A stretch of 64,000 nt of DNA from Triops longicaudatus (GCA_022885665.1 JAGQDJ010000019.1:585754-649753), one strand, 5' to 3'. Numbered from the stretch's first letter, positions 22,254 through 34,617 are shown. The notes: a model not told the origin generated them from the sequence alone. Made by a program: numbers and translations.

Positions 22254-25200
22254 TTAACCTCAGCATCCTTTTTGGTTCACGTCAGCCCCAGAAGCTTTAG
22301 TGAACTGCAAAGTTGTAAATATCTAATCCCCCACAAAAACAAAAATGATTAGTAACTTTATAGATAATTAATAATCTCCAAGTTTCCACAGGAACGAGTT
22401 TGTTCTCACCTCTGCACAAGTGGGATGAATACCAATCAGATTATCAAAATCTGCCTTCGTTGCTCCCATTTTCAGACCAATGGCAAATCCTTGAGTTATT
22501 TCTCCTGCGTTAGGTCCCAACACATGGAAACCAACGACTTTTTCCTGCAAAATCGTGTTATTAAATCACGAATATTAACTTTTCATCCAACATGTCTTTA
22601 ACAGCTTACGTTCTTTGATTTAAGGCAAATAAGTTTGGCGTAACCGGCGTTCTCATCACGCTTAGCTACAGTAACCTCCAACGGCGTGAACTTTGAATGG
22701 TAGACTTCTACATCACCACCATACATAGCTACGGCATCTTCCTCTGAAAGGCCCACGCAACCATACTCAATAGGTGTGAAGACAGTCGTAGGCACATTGG
22801 TGTAGTCTGTTTGCAAGGAACTGTCCCCGTACAAACGCTAAAATAAGAAAATATGTAATAAAAACGTGCTCATTTCGTACAAAAAGATTTACTTTAGCTA
22901 GCAAACGCCCAGCTTGAATAGCAACAGGGGTAAGTTCCAGTTTCCCATCCAAAATATCACCAATGGCATAGACGTTAGGTACGGAACTTTGCTCGTTAGG
23001 GTCGCACAACACTTTGCCATTTTTAGGGTTTAACTGTACGCCCACTTTCTGCAATCCAACTTTATCCGTGCAAGCCTCGCGTCCAACAGCGAAAAGAACG
23101 GTGTTATATTCCTCTTCTAATGTGTTTCCATCTGTATCAACAGACGTAACCTTCAAACGACCAGGAGAACCGGCTTCTAGCTGTTCAACTTTCGTCGGTA
23201 CATAACCGCGGTGAAATTTGACGCCATGGCCCTCCATATACGACCCAATCATTTCGGCAATTTGTTGATCAAATCCTCGTAACAGAATGGACCGTACCTT
23301 TAACGAGAAGAAATGATATTGCAGTAGATGAGCTTGGGTATTAACAGGAGACAGATATTAGTTATGTATTAAATATATTAAAAATATTATGTATATTATG
23401 TTACCATAACGGTGGTATCAAGTCCAAGGCCTGCCAGAAATCCAGCGCATTCCAAAGCAATATAGGAGGCACCGACTAAAAGGGTTTTTCCAGGGCAATA
23501 AGATAAGGAAAACAGATCATCCGAAGTAATGCAGTATTCCTTGGCTCCAGGAATGTCCGGGTACCTAGGACGTCCTCCAGTAGCCAATAAAACGTGCTGG
23601 GCTGTGATTTCCTTAGTATTGCCCTTCTTGTCTGTTGTACGTAGCCGATGAGGATCTCCGTCAGCAAATTCGGCATAGGTATTCAAGTACGTCACTTTCT
23701 TTTCCCTCAAAGCCACACGATAGCCCCAATTCAAGGAGCCAATATAGCTCTGGATTGCTTGTACCATAGTTCCCCAATCATGATGCACTGAATCACGAGA
23801 AAAATAAATTAGAAACATGTGTCCACAATCCAAAATACCTTAAAAAATTCTTCCTATATTTGATCACATTTACCTTGCTCAGGGAGTTGCCATCCAAAAG
23901 ATTTAGCATCTTTGATAGCTTGACCCAACAATGCGGCTTGGTGCATGAGTTTTTTTGGAATACAGCCGACGTTCACACATGTTCCACCCAAACCCCAAGT
24001 AGTTCCTAAAGGTGTCGGTGTCACAAAATCGCATACGGCTACCTTTTTACCGAGCATTGCCGCTTCCTAAGAGATACGAATAGTTTTTAATTTTCAATAA
24101 TTCTTCACACGAACTATTTCTTTGATAGCTCACTTATTCACAAAGTATATTGTTTCCAGTTATTTCACACGACTTAACATGACTTAACACTAAAGTTTTG
24201 ATACCTTTGAAGCGGCTAATCCTCCAGATCCTCCTCCGATGACCACCAAGTCATAATCGTACTTAACTTCGTCTTTCTGGGCACCATCAACCTGGTTGCG
24301 TTTCGTGAGTAAAAATTGCAAACGACCATTTCCGTGAGCTTCCAAGGTCTTATCAGCGCCACCCACGTGTTCACCATTTACAAACACATTGGGCACCGTT
24401 TTCTGACCAGTCGCTTGAAGAAGAGCGTCCTGCAACTCTTGGCCATCATCTGCAAGATTCACCGAAATGACCGAATTAGTACTCAGACATCCTTGACCCA
24501 TTATTCACGAAGCATTGTTGTCGTGGACACCGTGACCGGTTGCCTGGCTTTATTTTACAGCGCCTTTGTGGCACGTGAGGTAGCCATGGAGACACGCAAC
24601 TTACATTGCTCCGGACATGCACTTGGTAAGGTTAAGTGAATCAATGCCGCTGTCTTGCGTGCAACGTGATACCATTAGAACATCCGAGAATGTCTTGTAA
24701 TTGATAAGATAGGTCGACATCGAAGAAGGTTGTCTTACCTAATGTATCCAATTCAACGGCCACGAACGGCTGCTGTAGAGATTTGAAGAGATCCTTTACC
24801 TATTGAGACAGAAAATGGCCTTTAAATACCTTCAATATCATTAAACCGGACACGTTGCTTACTTTGTGGCAATAGGGACAGAAGGTTTTACTGAAAACGA
24901 CTATCTTATTTTCTCGGATCAACTGTTCCACCTTCTGCTGAGGTGCGACAGGCGTTACGGGAGCCATGCTCAACACACGAACGCGGGGGCCTTGAATAAT
25001 TTGAGGTTTACAAAACGTGCTTTCCTTCGGCAGACAACGCAAGATTGAAAGGGGTGCTATAACTCCATTCTTAGCCGATAACCATCTGCGCACAAAGAGA
25101 AAGATTATTAGATTTAACGCGAGGAATGCCGAACACAATCAATAGAAGCGTGCCACGATGCGCTTTCACTGGTCAAGTTTGCTAAACGTTCATAATGTCA

Positions 25201-25915
25201 CTACTGTAATATACCTGTCTCTGAACCCCGGGGTTACACACCGACAATTTTTATCAACCACTTCTCATACGAATACTGAAACATACTGCTTCCGGAGCAC
25301 GTTACGCAAAAGGATTTTCCAAATGTAGCGTTACAGTAACTCTTACGTAAAGAAACCCGATTTTTCAAAACCATGAAACGGCTGCAAGGATATGATGACC
25401 TACAAGTGCCTAAGAATCTAGGTCAGTGGTGCCCAAACTACGGCCCGCGGGCCAGATCCGGCCCGTGAAGGTGCCTCATACGGCCCGTTCATTTATACCG
25501 CTCATGTATATCACTGCATAATTTCATTTTTAACGTCGGCAGGATTCTGGCGAAACGGGAACATTCAGGCCCGCGAGATTTTATATCATGTCGCGCGTGG
25601 CCCTCGGATGAAAAAAGTTTGGGCACCACTGATCTAGGTCATCCCATACTTTCACTTCGCTACTGTCTGATTAATCGAAGTTTCTGGTTAATTTCGATAA
25701 CAGGAAAATATTGTCTTTTTCATATCTATGTTATAACTAAAAGGAAACGCAACCACAATACGCAATACAAAAAAAGGATAATGTAGATGTTAAAAAATAA
25801 CTTACAAAGACTTTTTAAACGACGGCTGCTCTAAACAGCGAGATTTCGCCAAGCAATGCGTGAAACGTTGCACCTGGACTACTGGAGAGCTAAGACGTTG
25901 TGCTGTAAAATGCAT
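22254..25915 (-). CDS. TXNRD3: Thioredoxin-glutathione reductase (TGR), selenoprotein
   Basis: NADPH/FAD disulfide reductase fusing a glutaredoxin to a thioredoxin reductase. Exons (- strand): 25915-25806, 25085-24863, 24799-24739, 24449-24205, 24066-23874, 23787-23405, 23297-22893, 22837-22610, 22544-22410, 22304-22254; all phases close, 677 aa. Residues ~1-65: Arg-rich mitochondrial leader. Grx domain with CPYC and TVPNVFVNGEHVGG. FAD site VVIGGGSGGLAASK, redox pair CVNVGC, NADPH and dimerisation regions (YGCVGLSEEDAV, IGIHPTCAE). The last codons read GGA TGC TGA GGT TAA: Gly-Cys-Sec-Gly-stop, with the Sec codon at 22262-22260. An internal ATG at 24967 (MAPVTPV) would give a cytosolic form. 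The first intron holds a hAT MITE. Confidence 0.95.
25424..25631. mobile_element. Non-autonomous hAT-type MITE, 208 bp
   Basis: Perfect 16-bp terminal inverted repeats (CAGTGGTGCCCAAACT at 25424-25439 and its complement at 25616-25631) are flanked by a perfect 8-bp target duplication ATCTAGGT (25416-25423 and 25632-25639). The subterminal GCGGGCC/GGCCC palindrome and 8-bp duplication are typical of hAT elements. No coding capacity. It sits in intron 1 of TGR. Confidence 0.93.
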
Positions 25916-26349
25916 CTATCAGCGACAACAGCTTGATAGTGCCGATCTCTATAACGGATACCTTAGAACACAATCAGCATGACAAGGCAACGCACAAGAA
26001 AGATCAAGATTACATCAGAGAGAACTAATCAGTACCCAAAATTCACGACATGAAATTTACTTCTCCAAAAACATGGGCGGAGTTCCTGTTGAAGGACGAT
26101 ACTTGACCGTCAGTGTTAGGGAACAGGAGTCTTGGCCAGGACAGCTCCTTTGCCACTGCTTTGCCAATATCTGTCCAGGTCTTGCCCTTCTTCTAACAAC
26201 AGACAGAAGTTGGCAAAGAATAAAATGCCGTTCCGACTAAGAGCACACCTTTATGTAACGCTGTTGACCGTAGCATCTCCAAACGGTCAGTGTAAGAAAC
26301 GTGAAAACACCAGGTTTATTTTGCGCAGCAAATTCTTTTTGCCGTGAGG
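25916..26349. other. Divergent intergenic region between TGR and NIT2
   Basis: A 434-bp head-to-head spacer that must hold both promoters. No specific elements are identified; an open frame at 26132-26347 has no support as a gene. Confidence 0.5.
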
Positions 26350-27621
26350 ATGGCACTCGCAAGTAATGAATAAAATGCGAAAAATAAAAACGCTAAATGT
26401 GTTGATTATCCTAGAATTCAAGATAGCACTGGTTCAGCTTGCTGTTGGAGCCAACAAGAGTGACAACTTGCTAAAAGCTGCCCAATACATTAAAAAAGCA
26501 GCAGAAAACGGCGCACATATTGTAGCGCTCCCGGAATGTTTTAATTCTCCGTATGGCACCAGTATGTAACAAAGAATACTTACGTCTTTAGACTACAAAT
26601 CTTAAATCATACGATTAGCAATGCAGACAATTAACCAAACCCGCGTACAATTAAACTATATACCCATGAGCTCCCTAAAGAAGGCAAACGACGTCGCGTA
26701 ACTCGAGAATGAGTCGGTTGGACTTTGTAATTGTCAAGACCGTATTCAGTTTTGATATTTAAACCAGTTGAAGATCTTTTTATGTGTTTCACCCTTTTAA
26801 TGACTAGTATTTTATGCGTTATTATATTATGCCTGTAGGTTATTTTAGGCAATACGCGGAGAAAGTACCAGGCGGCGAGACGACGGCGAAGTTGTCCGAA
26901 ATAGCCAAAGATAATCGTATTTTCCTGGTTGGTGGGTCTATTCCGGAAATTGATGGTGACAAGTTGTATAACACTTGCACCGTGTGGAACCCTGAAGGAG
27001 AAATGATTACGAAGTTTCGCAAAGTAACTATTTCTAATCTTGAACAACATGTAAGAATTCCGTTCTGTTTCCGCAGATCCATCTGTTCGATATCGACGTC
27101 CCCGGAAAAATTACTTTCCGTGAGTCAGAGACTTTGTCTCCCGGCTCGAACTTGGCTACTTTCAAGACGCCTCTTTGTCAAGTCGGCCTGGGTATCTGTT
27201 ACGATATGCGCTTCGCCGAATTGGCCCAACTGTACAGTGAACAGGGATGTCAGCTACTGATTTATCCCGGAGCGTTCAATATGACGACTGGTCCAGCTCA
27301 TTGGGAATTGCTGCAACGAGCAAGAGCTGTAGATAATCAACTATATGTAACAACCGTGTCGCCAGCACGCGATATGAGCGCGTCCTACATAGCGTGGGGT
27401 CACAGCTCTGTCGTCTCGCCTTGGGGGGAAATAATTGCTACAACAGACGAAACAGAATCGGTGGTCTACGCCGACATAGGTAGTAATGATATCCTTATAT
27501 GAATCAAAACACTTATGCTGTGTTTCTTTTCGAAGATCTAGAATATATGAAGCAAGTCCGTGAGCAGATTCCTATCTCGAAGCAGAAACGCCGTGATTTA
27601 TACTGTGTTACATCTGTTTAA
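26350..27621 (+). CDS. NIT2: Omega-amidase NIT2, copy 1
   Basis: Nitrilase-family omega-amidase; hydrolyses alpha-ketoglutaramate and alpha-ketosuccinamate. Exons: 26350-26362 (MALA plus one base), 26415-26561, 26839-27023, 27077-27479, 27536-27621; 277 aa. The catalytic Glu-Lys-Cys triad is intact: Glu45 in LPECFNSPYG, Lys115 in KFRKIHLFDID, Cys156 in GICYDMRF. The GPAHWELLQRARAVDNQLY stretch is NIT2-like. The first intron is only 52 nt. It lies head-to-tail with a second copy starting about 280 bp downstream whose four larger exons have exactly the same lengths (147, 185, 403, 86). Confidence 0.95.
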
Positions 27622-27899
27622 CATTTGTTGAAATTTAGAATTGTTACGCTTGTAGCAGAGATTTTCAATATATATTGTTATATACCGCAATACATTATGT
27701 GAAAGAGCTAATGTGTAGGCATATTTTAAATTAAATTTTGTAATCAGGAAACAAAAGGTTCTTCGCCTTAGGCATCTTACCATATCGACCAGGCGAAGCA
27801 AAGTTCAGGACCTTTTAAAGAAAACCTTTACATTACAAGTAGGTCGAAACTGAAACAGACGTCTGACTTATCAGGAGCTTTAAGAAGAAGTACTTGAAA

Positions 27900-28968
27900 A
27901 TGTCAGAAAACGATCGTCAGAGTAAGGGTAAATAAATAAGTTGTTTAATTTCTCATTTAGTTACGCCTAGGTTTCAAACTGGCCTTAATCCAGCTCACAG
28001 TCGAGGTAGGGAAAACAAGAAACCTCGCCAATGCTTCACGGCTAATCAAAGAAGCGGTACAAAAAGGCGCGCAGCTCGTTGCTCTTCCTGAGTGCTTTAA
28101 TTCACCATACGGCCCAGGTTAATGGAATAGTTCTGTTTCGTAAATAATAATGAAAACCTTTCTCTTGAATAGATTATTTCAACAAGAACGCAGAAATAAT
28201 CCCGGGAGGTGAAACCACGGCTATGTTGTCGGAATTGGCTAAGCAACTGGGTATCTTCATTGTCGGCGGATCGATTCCCGAACGTTACGACAACGCTTTG
28301 TACAATACTTGCACCGTCTGGAATCCCCAGGGCGACATGGTTGCATTATTTCGTAAAGTAATGTTATTTGCCTAGAACGCAAAAGAAGATGGTTCTACGG
28401 ACATTTTTTTTTCTTTATAGATGCATCTCTTCGATATGGACATGCCTGATGTAGGAACATTCTTCGAATCGAAGGTTTTTCGTCCAGGCTCGTCGTTAGC
28501 TTCATTTGATACGCCCTTCTGTCGCGTTGGTGTAGGAATCTGTCACGACATCCGCTTTCCCGAATTGGCTCAATTGTACGCAGAACAAGGCTGTCAATTA
28601 CTCCTCTTTCCGAGCGCATTTAACATGACTACTGGACCTGTTCATTGGGAGCTGGTACAACGAGCTCGCGCGGTGGATAATCAAGTCTATGTCGGTGCCG
28701 TTTCACCAGCTCGTTATACTGGGGCGCCATACGTCGCGTGGGGACACAGTTCAGTAATTTCCCCATGGGGAAACGTCATTGCCTCTACGGATGAAAAGGA
28801 ATCCATTGTCTATGCTGATATCGGTAACAAGACATGTTCAACGGTCCCAACGAACCTAATAATCAACAACCTTCTCCCAAAGATTTAGGTTACTTGCATC
28901 GGGTGCGAGCCCAGTTTCCACTCTTCACGCAAAAACGCTACGACCTCTACGTGCTCAAAACTATCTAA
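27900..28968 (+). CDS. NIT2: Omega-amidase NIT2, copy 2 (tandem duplicate)
   Basis: Exons: 27900-27921, 27971-28117, 28173-28357, 28421-28823, 28883-28968; 280 aa. The first exon (MSENDRQ) is unrelated to that of copy 1, while the other exon sizes and all intron phases are the same. The triad is intact: Glu in LPECFNSPYG, Lys in LFRKMHLFDMD, Cys in GICHDIRF. Differences from copy 1 include Tyr to His after the catalytic Cys and Gly to Ser in LLFPSAFN, so the copies have diverged at or near the active site. It ends with LYVLKTI, and an AATAAA lies at 29134-29139. Confidence 0.94.
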
Positions 28969-30806
28969 AATTGCTTCACCATCTTATAACTTGGTTCTCC
29001 ACTTCTTTTCTTCCGAGGTACTTATCTCAAGATTCTTTTTATCCTTGGCTTACGTTAAAAAGTACTCCTTTATGCTCCCAGAGAAAAATGCTCTGATATT
29101 CTCATTCTCAAAACTGATCTGCGATACTCTAAAAATAAATGTGACCGAGCAGTGAGTTGATTAAAAAAATAAAACTTTTTAAAGATCACAACTTACTAAA
29201 CACCTCTAAGGCTGAACTACCCGAATTCACTTTACACATTCAAATTGCAGATTTGGTAAAAACGGCAACAAATAGGTAAACGAAACGTTGTTTCGTACGA
29301 TTTCGTTACAAACGACGCTTTTTCCTGTAGCTTATTCATGAAATGTCAACTTGGCCCTCGACAATACCCGAAAGGTAATTAAAATCCAACTTTATTAATA
29401 GCGAGATTTTACTGACTATTAGTACTATAAGAGAAGGCAGATTTGTCAGATGTAAAAAAAAAGGTTTCGATTCTACACGAACAATGACAATGTGACGTTC
29501 CTAAAAAAACTGTACCAAAACGAAAGATTTGATCGTTACAGGCAAAATACAACTTCAGACCAAGCTCCGCGCTCTTGCAGAATCTGTAACTTCTTTACCC
29601 AACGAGTTAACTTCCATATGTCCTATGCTAAAATCACCAGTTTTATGAAAATTTTGGTAATTTAGCCACGTTTGGGAAGAGTTAACGAGTGTTTAGAGAT
29701 GGACGTCCCCCAAGGTGTCGTCATTTTTGGATCAAAAAGAGCATTAGGCAACATCGTAAGAAAGCCAACCGCTTGTATTATACGTGCCCCGCCAATAAGT
29801 TACACTAGAGCAGCAAAAATGAGCTCAAGAGCCGCAGCGCTTAAGTGACTGGCTCGCTTAGCCACGCCACCTTCGCCATTTGCCAGGTAAATTCCCCTTT
29901 CTCCTCTTCCCATTCTTTGCATATAATACTTGACGCTTTTGCGTTTCCACACAACCAACGGCAGACCTCAGAAAACTTCCACATTTTTTGCTCATTTTTG
30001 ACAAAGTTCCCAACAAATTTCTGCCGAATGAGAAGGGGCCTTTTTTCTTTGCTCAAGAAGGTGGATAACGAATCACTGAAGGAGTTGCATGGGGCTGTAG
30101 CAATATTACATATTCTATACTGGGGGCTGATAGGGATTTCCTTCTTTAAAACGCTTTTCGCCATCTTCCGAAAAAAATGGCCATGTCAATGTGTTAAGGA
30201 TTGCCGATTGTAGGGTTCATTAACGAGCCTTAGGGTCATGTGTTTGGGTTCTGAAAGGTTCAACAGGGACTGGACGAAAGGATACTTTAAATACTGAGAT
30301 CTAGATGCTGAAACCTACGCCCAATTCTAAACGGATACGTGCACTATATGTGTAGCTCCAAGTTTATAAAGAATCGGGGAAAAGACTACCAAAAAAGCTA
30401 CTGTAATAAAAACAGAAAAGGGGGTAAGTTTTTTTTTTCGTTCCGTTAACAAACCCAAGTTTCAGATTACAATTCCAAACTTGACACCACCGTGCGCTAG
30501 ATTGTTTTTTCAGGGATAAATACGCCCTTCGCCCTTGTGTCCACTTGATAAAATTGCAAATCATGACCTCGTCATTTCACCTTTCTGTCTCTCCTTCCAC
30601 ATTTTCCATGTTCAGCGTCAGACACTGTTCATTTTTATTCCTCCCGTCTCTTTCTCTGGCGTTTTTCACTTTGCAATGTGGCAGAATGCTTTCCATACAA
30701 GAACTTTTTGTGTCAAGTCTCTGGGATGTGTTATTTCATGAGGGGTGCCTTTTGTTGCCGTCTTTGCAAGAACGGCTCGATTGGTCGAGACAAGAAGGCA
30801 AACCCG
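28969..30806. other. Intergenic, convergent NIT2 / SRPK 3' ends
   Basis: An AATAAA at 29134-29139 suits NIT2 copy 2. The rest shows no recognisable gene. Overlapping antisense open frames at about 29840-30210 have no family similarity or splice context. Confidence 0.5.
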
Positions 30807-33490
30807 TCACGATCTAGCTGCCGGTTCTTCGGATCTTAAATCCACTTCCAAGGATTGACCTAAGATCATGGGCGACGATAGGGGCGAGAAAGGTGAATCC
30901 TCGCTATCACTTGAGGAAACTGGCGGGCGTGACAAAGAAACTTCGCTGCTGTTGGTGAGGGAACCACTCACAGTCCCAGCCAGCCAAGGATGACGAAGGC
31001 AATCCCGAGCCGTAGCTCGCTCGCTAGGGTCGAAAGCCAACATGGGTACGAGGAAATCAGCAAAGGCGCGCGCTTCTTCTTGAGGCCATTCATATTTCTC
31101 TGTCAGCACGTCATACAAACCCCAGGGTTTCAACTTCGTAATTCGTCTCAGTTCTCCTATAAAAGCCGAGCCAAAAAATGTTTCAAGAAGACAATCATAA
31201 AAAGCGAAACTGAATTTGCCACGGGCACCACGCCACCAGCAACTGACGTAAATAAAATGAAAAATTACCTTTTTTGTTGAAGAAGTTCCTAGAATATTTC
31301 CCTGCGAAAACTATGTGTTTGGGTATCTCGCCCAGGAGTTCAATGACGTGGGCGAGATGGTCTTCATCGCGTGAATAATCTTCACCTGAATGGGGCTCGA
31401 ACAGGTAATCTCCTGTGGCTAATTCAAAGGCCTGTAAAAATAAACATTCAGAATTCAATATTGGAAAATACAACATTCCGGTTCTTACCATGCAAGCTGT
31501 GCTCCAGATATCAGCAGGAGGTCCATATCCCGCCCCAAGCAGTACTTCTAAGCATCGGTATTGCCTAGTTTGGATATCTTCCGTGAAATGATGATGCTAG
31601 CAACAAGAGAAAAAGAGAGCATTCGTTAGAGACAACATAGGTGAGTAAACAATATAACGTGATTCCTTACCACCCAACAGGCGTTACCCAAGTCAGCAAT
31701 CTTTACTTGGATATCACAGACTTCTCGCACGGGATCTTTAGGCGGGGTTGCGTTTATCGCGTGACCCGGCTGACCCGCATTCACTTTCTGGGCGTCAGTA
31801 AATGACGCTACTCGGCGTAATCCCATACCCATATTGGACCCATCGCCGTAGGCAGAAGCGTCATTAGTGCTGGTACTACGGTGCAGTGGACTACCCCCCG
31901 CTGAGCCTTCAGTCAGACCGTTCGTGTGAGCCACGTTCGAGACCATGTAACCTGGTTCCACCCCTTCACCCAAATGCTGCACTTCCGCTTGTTCCATCTC
32001 TGCGAAACTCTTCCGATACTCCATACCTATGTCGGAAACCGTTTAAATTGCGTATAGGATAAATTATGAATACTTCCATTTTTTTGCTACTCCTTTTTCT
32101 TCTTACTGTTGTTATTAATATTATTTTCTTTTCGCCAATCCTTATTTTCCTTCCCATTTTTGATTTTTATTATTATTATTTTTTTGTTAAAGAAAAGATC
32201 TAAGCGTAGCTAGTTGCCACGCTCGAATTTTCGGACAAGTTAATCTTCTAAGACAAAATAAAACTTACTGTTAAGAGACAAGGAGCCGTTGGGTTTCGTC
32301 TTCTTTTTGTCACGGTCTTCCTCTTCGAAGCACTCGTCCAGTTCTTCGGTACCTGAGGCGTTGACGGCAGCATTGGTAATGAGGTTCTGTCCATTTTCAG
32401 TTTTGTTCTGCGCTTCTTGTTCTTCTAACTCTTCCAGTTGCTGAAGCTGCTTTTCAAGCAATTCGGCCTGCCGCTTGGCTTTCTTTTTCAACTTCTTTTT
32501 CTTGTTTTTCGACACTTTGGCCCCAGCATCCGGCGCTGTCAGCTCTTTGGGTGCAGTGCTGATTAAGGAGCCCGGCAACTTGAGTCCCAACCGGTGCCAA
32601 TGCGTCGCGTCAGCGGCCAATTTGCGAATGTGGGCTTCGTCCACGCACACTAAAATGTTCTCGGGCTTGATATCCGTGTGGATAATGCCACATTTGGAGT
32701 GGAGATAATCCAGGCCTTCCAACACTTGACGGATAATAGTTTTCACGTTCTCAATGGGAATTCCTTGGTAATGGCTTCGGATGATTAGTTTGAGCAGATT
32801 ATGGCCGAGAACTTCGAATACCATACACACGTGCGTGCCATTCACACCTGTAATCTTGAAATCGTCCAACAACTGGACCGTTTTCTCTCGATGAGGATCT
32901 TGGTCATCACTATCACGGACCTGATAAAAAAAATAATGATAAAAACACTTCAAATTAAAAAAACATGAAAATAATAATCAACGAAAATAAAAATGAAGAA
33001 GAAACAGATTTATAGAATGAAAATAAATAAAAAGGGAAGAAAATTAAATAAAATGAAAAATTCAAAACACAGAAAACTCGAAGAAACAAAATATGAACGA
33101 AACAAGGGAGGAAATTGAAAAAAAGAAACAAATGAAATAAAGCAATAGAACAAAAATAAAAATTGATGAGTGCAAACCAAACAGCTTACGCATTTAAGGA
33201 GCTTGATTTCATCTAAAGCTGTTTCCGTATAGTGTGCGGCGCTTTTGACCACTTTGAGGGCTACGAAGCGCTTGGCCACCAGATCCCAACACAACCAGAC
33301 AGTAGAAAAATGCCCCCAGCCCAATTTGCGTATCACGTGGTACCGGTTATGGAACAGGTCGCCGATTTTCACTGGGTGGTACCCTCCTTTGCAGTAGTCC
33401 CGAGGATCTTCTTGCTCGTCATCATCAGAGCCCAGAATTTCTTCGTCGTCGTCATCTTCGCCTAATCCTGATACCGACCCCCGCAGTTCT
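30807..33490 (-). CDS. SRPK: SRPK (SRSF protein kinase) catalytic region
   Basis: Kinase that phosphorylates Arg-Ser domains of SR splicing factors. Common exons (- strand): 33490-33190, 32920-32269, 32026-31671, 31596-31489, 31431-31269, 31156-30807, about 643 aa. The hallmark EEILGSDDDEQEDP precedes the kinase. Gly loop LGWGHFSTVW, VALKVVKS (ATP Lys), HTDIKPEN (catalytic loop), the long divided-kinase spacer with KNKKKKLKKKAKRQAELLEK, then KIADLGNACWV (the DLG of SRPKs), TRQYRCLEVL and FELATGDYLFEPHSGEDY. The C-lobe is followed by about 65 extra Ser-rich residues beyond the HPWLAG end usual for SRPKs. The first common exon starts with one base of a codon (phase 2) after TTTTGTAG, so it needs an upstream exon. 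Three candidates are listed separately. Confidence 0.95.
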
Positions 33491-33601
33491 CTACAAAAGT
33501 AAACCAGAACAATCATCATTAACAACTGTTTATTAATATTCCCCTACACAGAGCCTGTAACTCTCAACAAAAGTAATCAATGCCCTTTTTTCCCCTCTCA
33601 C

Positions 33602-34293
33602 ATTGGGTCCTTGACACAAAAAGGTTGAGCAAAATAAATGGGCGTGGTGACAGCCGTCAGTGCAAAATAACCCCAACTTTCTTCATGCTCTTCTGCTTGT
33701 ATAACTCGTTCCGTGCTCAAAGCTTCCTTGCTGTCTACGAGAACAAGTGCCACGCTATTGCTGTCATCTTCTCCCTCGGACTCGACATCCGCCTCTCCAT
33801 CGTCCGAGTCCGAAGCCATTCCCACCATCCATGCCGGAATCCCTGCATTTCTGACACGTGTTTCTATTCTCAAACTCGACGAAGATGATTCGCTGGACTC
33901 GCTTCGCCATGGTTGTGATCTCACATGACGGTGATACTGTCGTTTGCTTTTCGCTTTCGTCTTCGGTAACAACGGCTTGTTTTGTTGACGAATAGTACAG
34001 TGTGTCTGCCACTGACTCAGGCAAGCTACAATTCTACGTCCTAAGGCGATGCCTACCACCAACACGACGAGCATCACTAGCTCGTACGCGACTACCGTAA
34101 TTTCCAAATCCGCAACTGTATTATCCAAACTTGGGACATTCCCTTGCCGATCGCCAGGTTCGGCCAGTTGCGACGGCCAATGCGGGCCAATCAAGACCCC
34201 CAAACTGGTACCGGACCCGTCCACTGATCCATTCCGGTAGTCAGTCTCGTCACACCAACACACGCCCTCTGGGTCTTGGTCGTGGTGGGCCAT
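33602..34293 (-). CDS. Candidate SRPK first exon C (membrane segment)
   Basis: Starts with ATG in good context and runs 230 codons to a consensus donor (AT|GTGAGA) in phase 2, matching the SRPK exon at 33490 after a 111-nt intron. It encodes a ~65-residue N-terminal part with two Cys and NGS/NTV sites, a hydrophobic helix (VVAYELVMLVVLVVGIALG), a basic stretch, and an acidic Ser-rich region (SDSDDGEADVESEGEDD). Spliced to SRPK it would give an 873-aa membrane-anchored kinase. Unspliced, the stop falls within the donor, and an AATAAA lies about 65 nt further, so a short stand-alone product is also possible. Confidence 0.55.
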
Positions 34294-34617
34294 CGCCAGC
34301 TCCCTGGTCTCCTTCTCCCCATGTCACCATAGACCAAGGCGCTTTTTGTAAACACAACCAAAACAAACACTTCGCACTACCCGATCGGCTAGCACAGCTC
34401 TGCAAATGGCCACAACTAACCCCAAGTCGCTCTAGGTTGTGTCACATGCGCGACAGTTGCTCTCTTACCAGCGTCCTTTCTTACTTGCCCTCGCCGAGAT
34501 AAAATAGACTGCAAAGCTGGGCTTTCGCACTCCTGGCCTTCAACACGCAAGAGAAAGGGTCTATTTTTGAAGATCCCCCGGACGCCTTGGCAACTTGCCT
34601 CATTCACGACTCTCTTT

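Noticed and set aside
29841..30213. Overlapping sense/antisense frames of 107 and 122 codons
   Set aside because: Mirror-image open frames with no similarity, splice sites or poly(A) context; probably chance.
33491..33525. ATG ATG as an SRPK start just before the common exon
   Set aside because: The sequence is a typical polypyrimidine tract and acceptor; the resulting hydrophobic N-terminus (MMIVLVYFC) is not SRPK-like.
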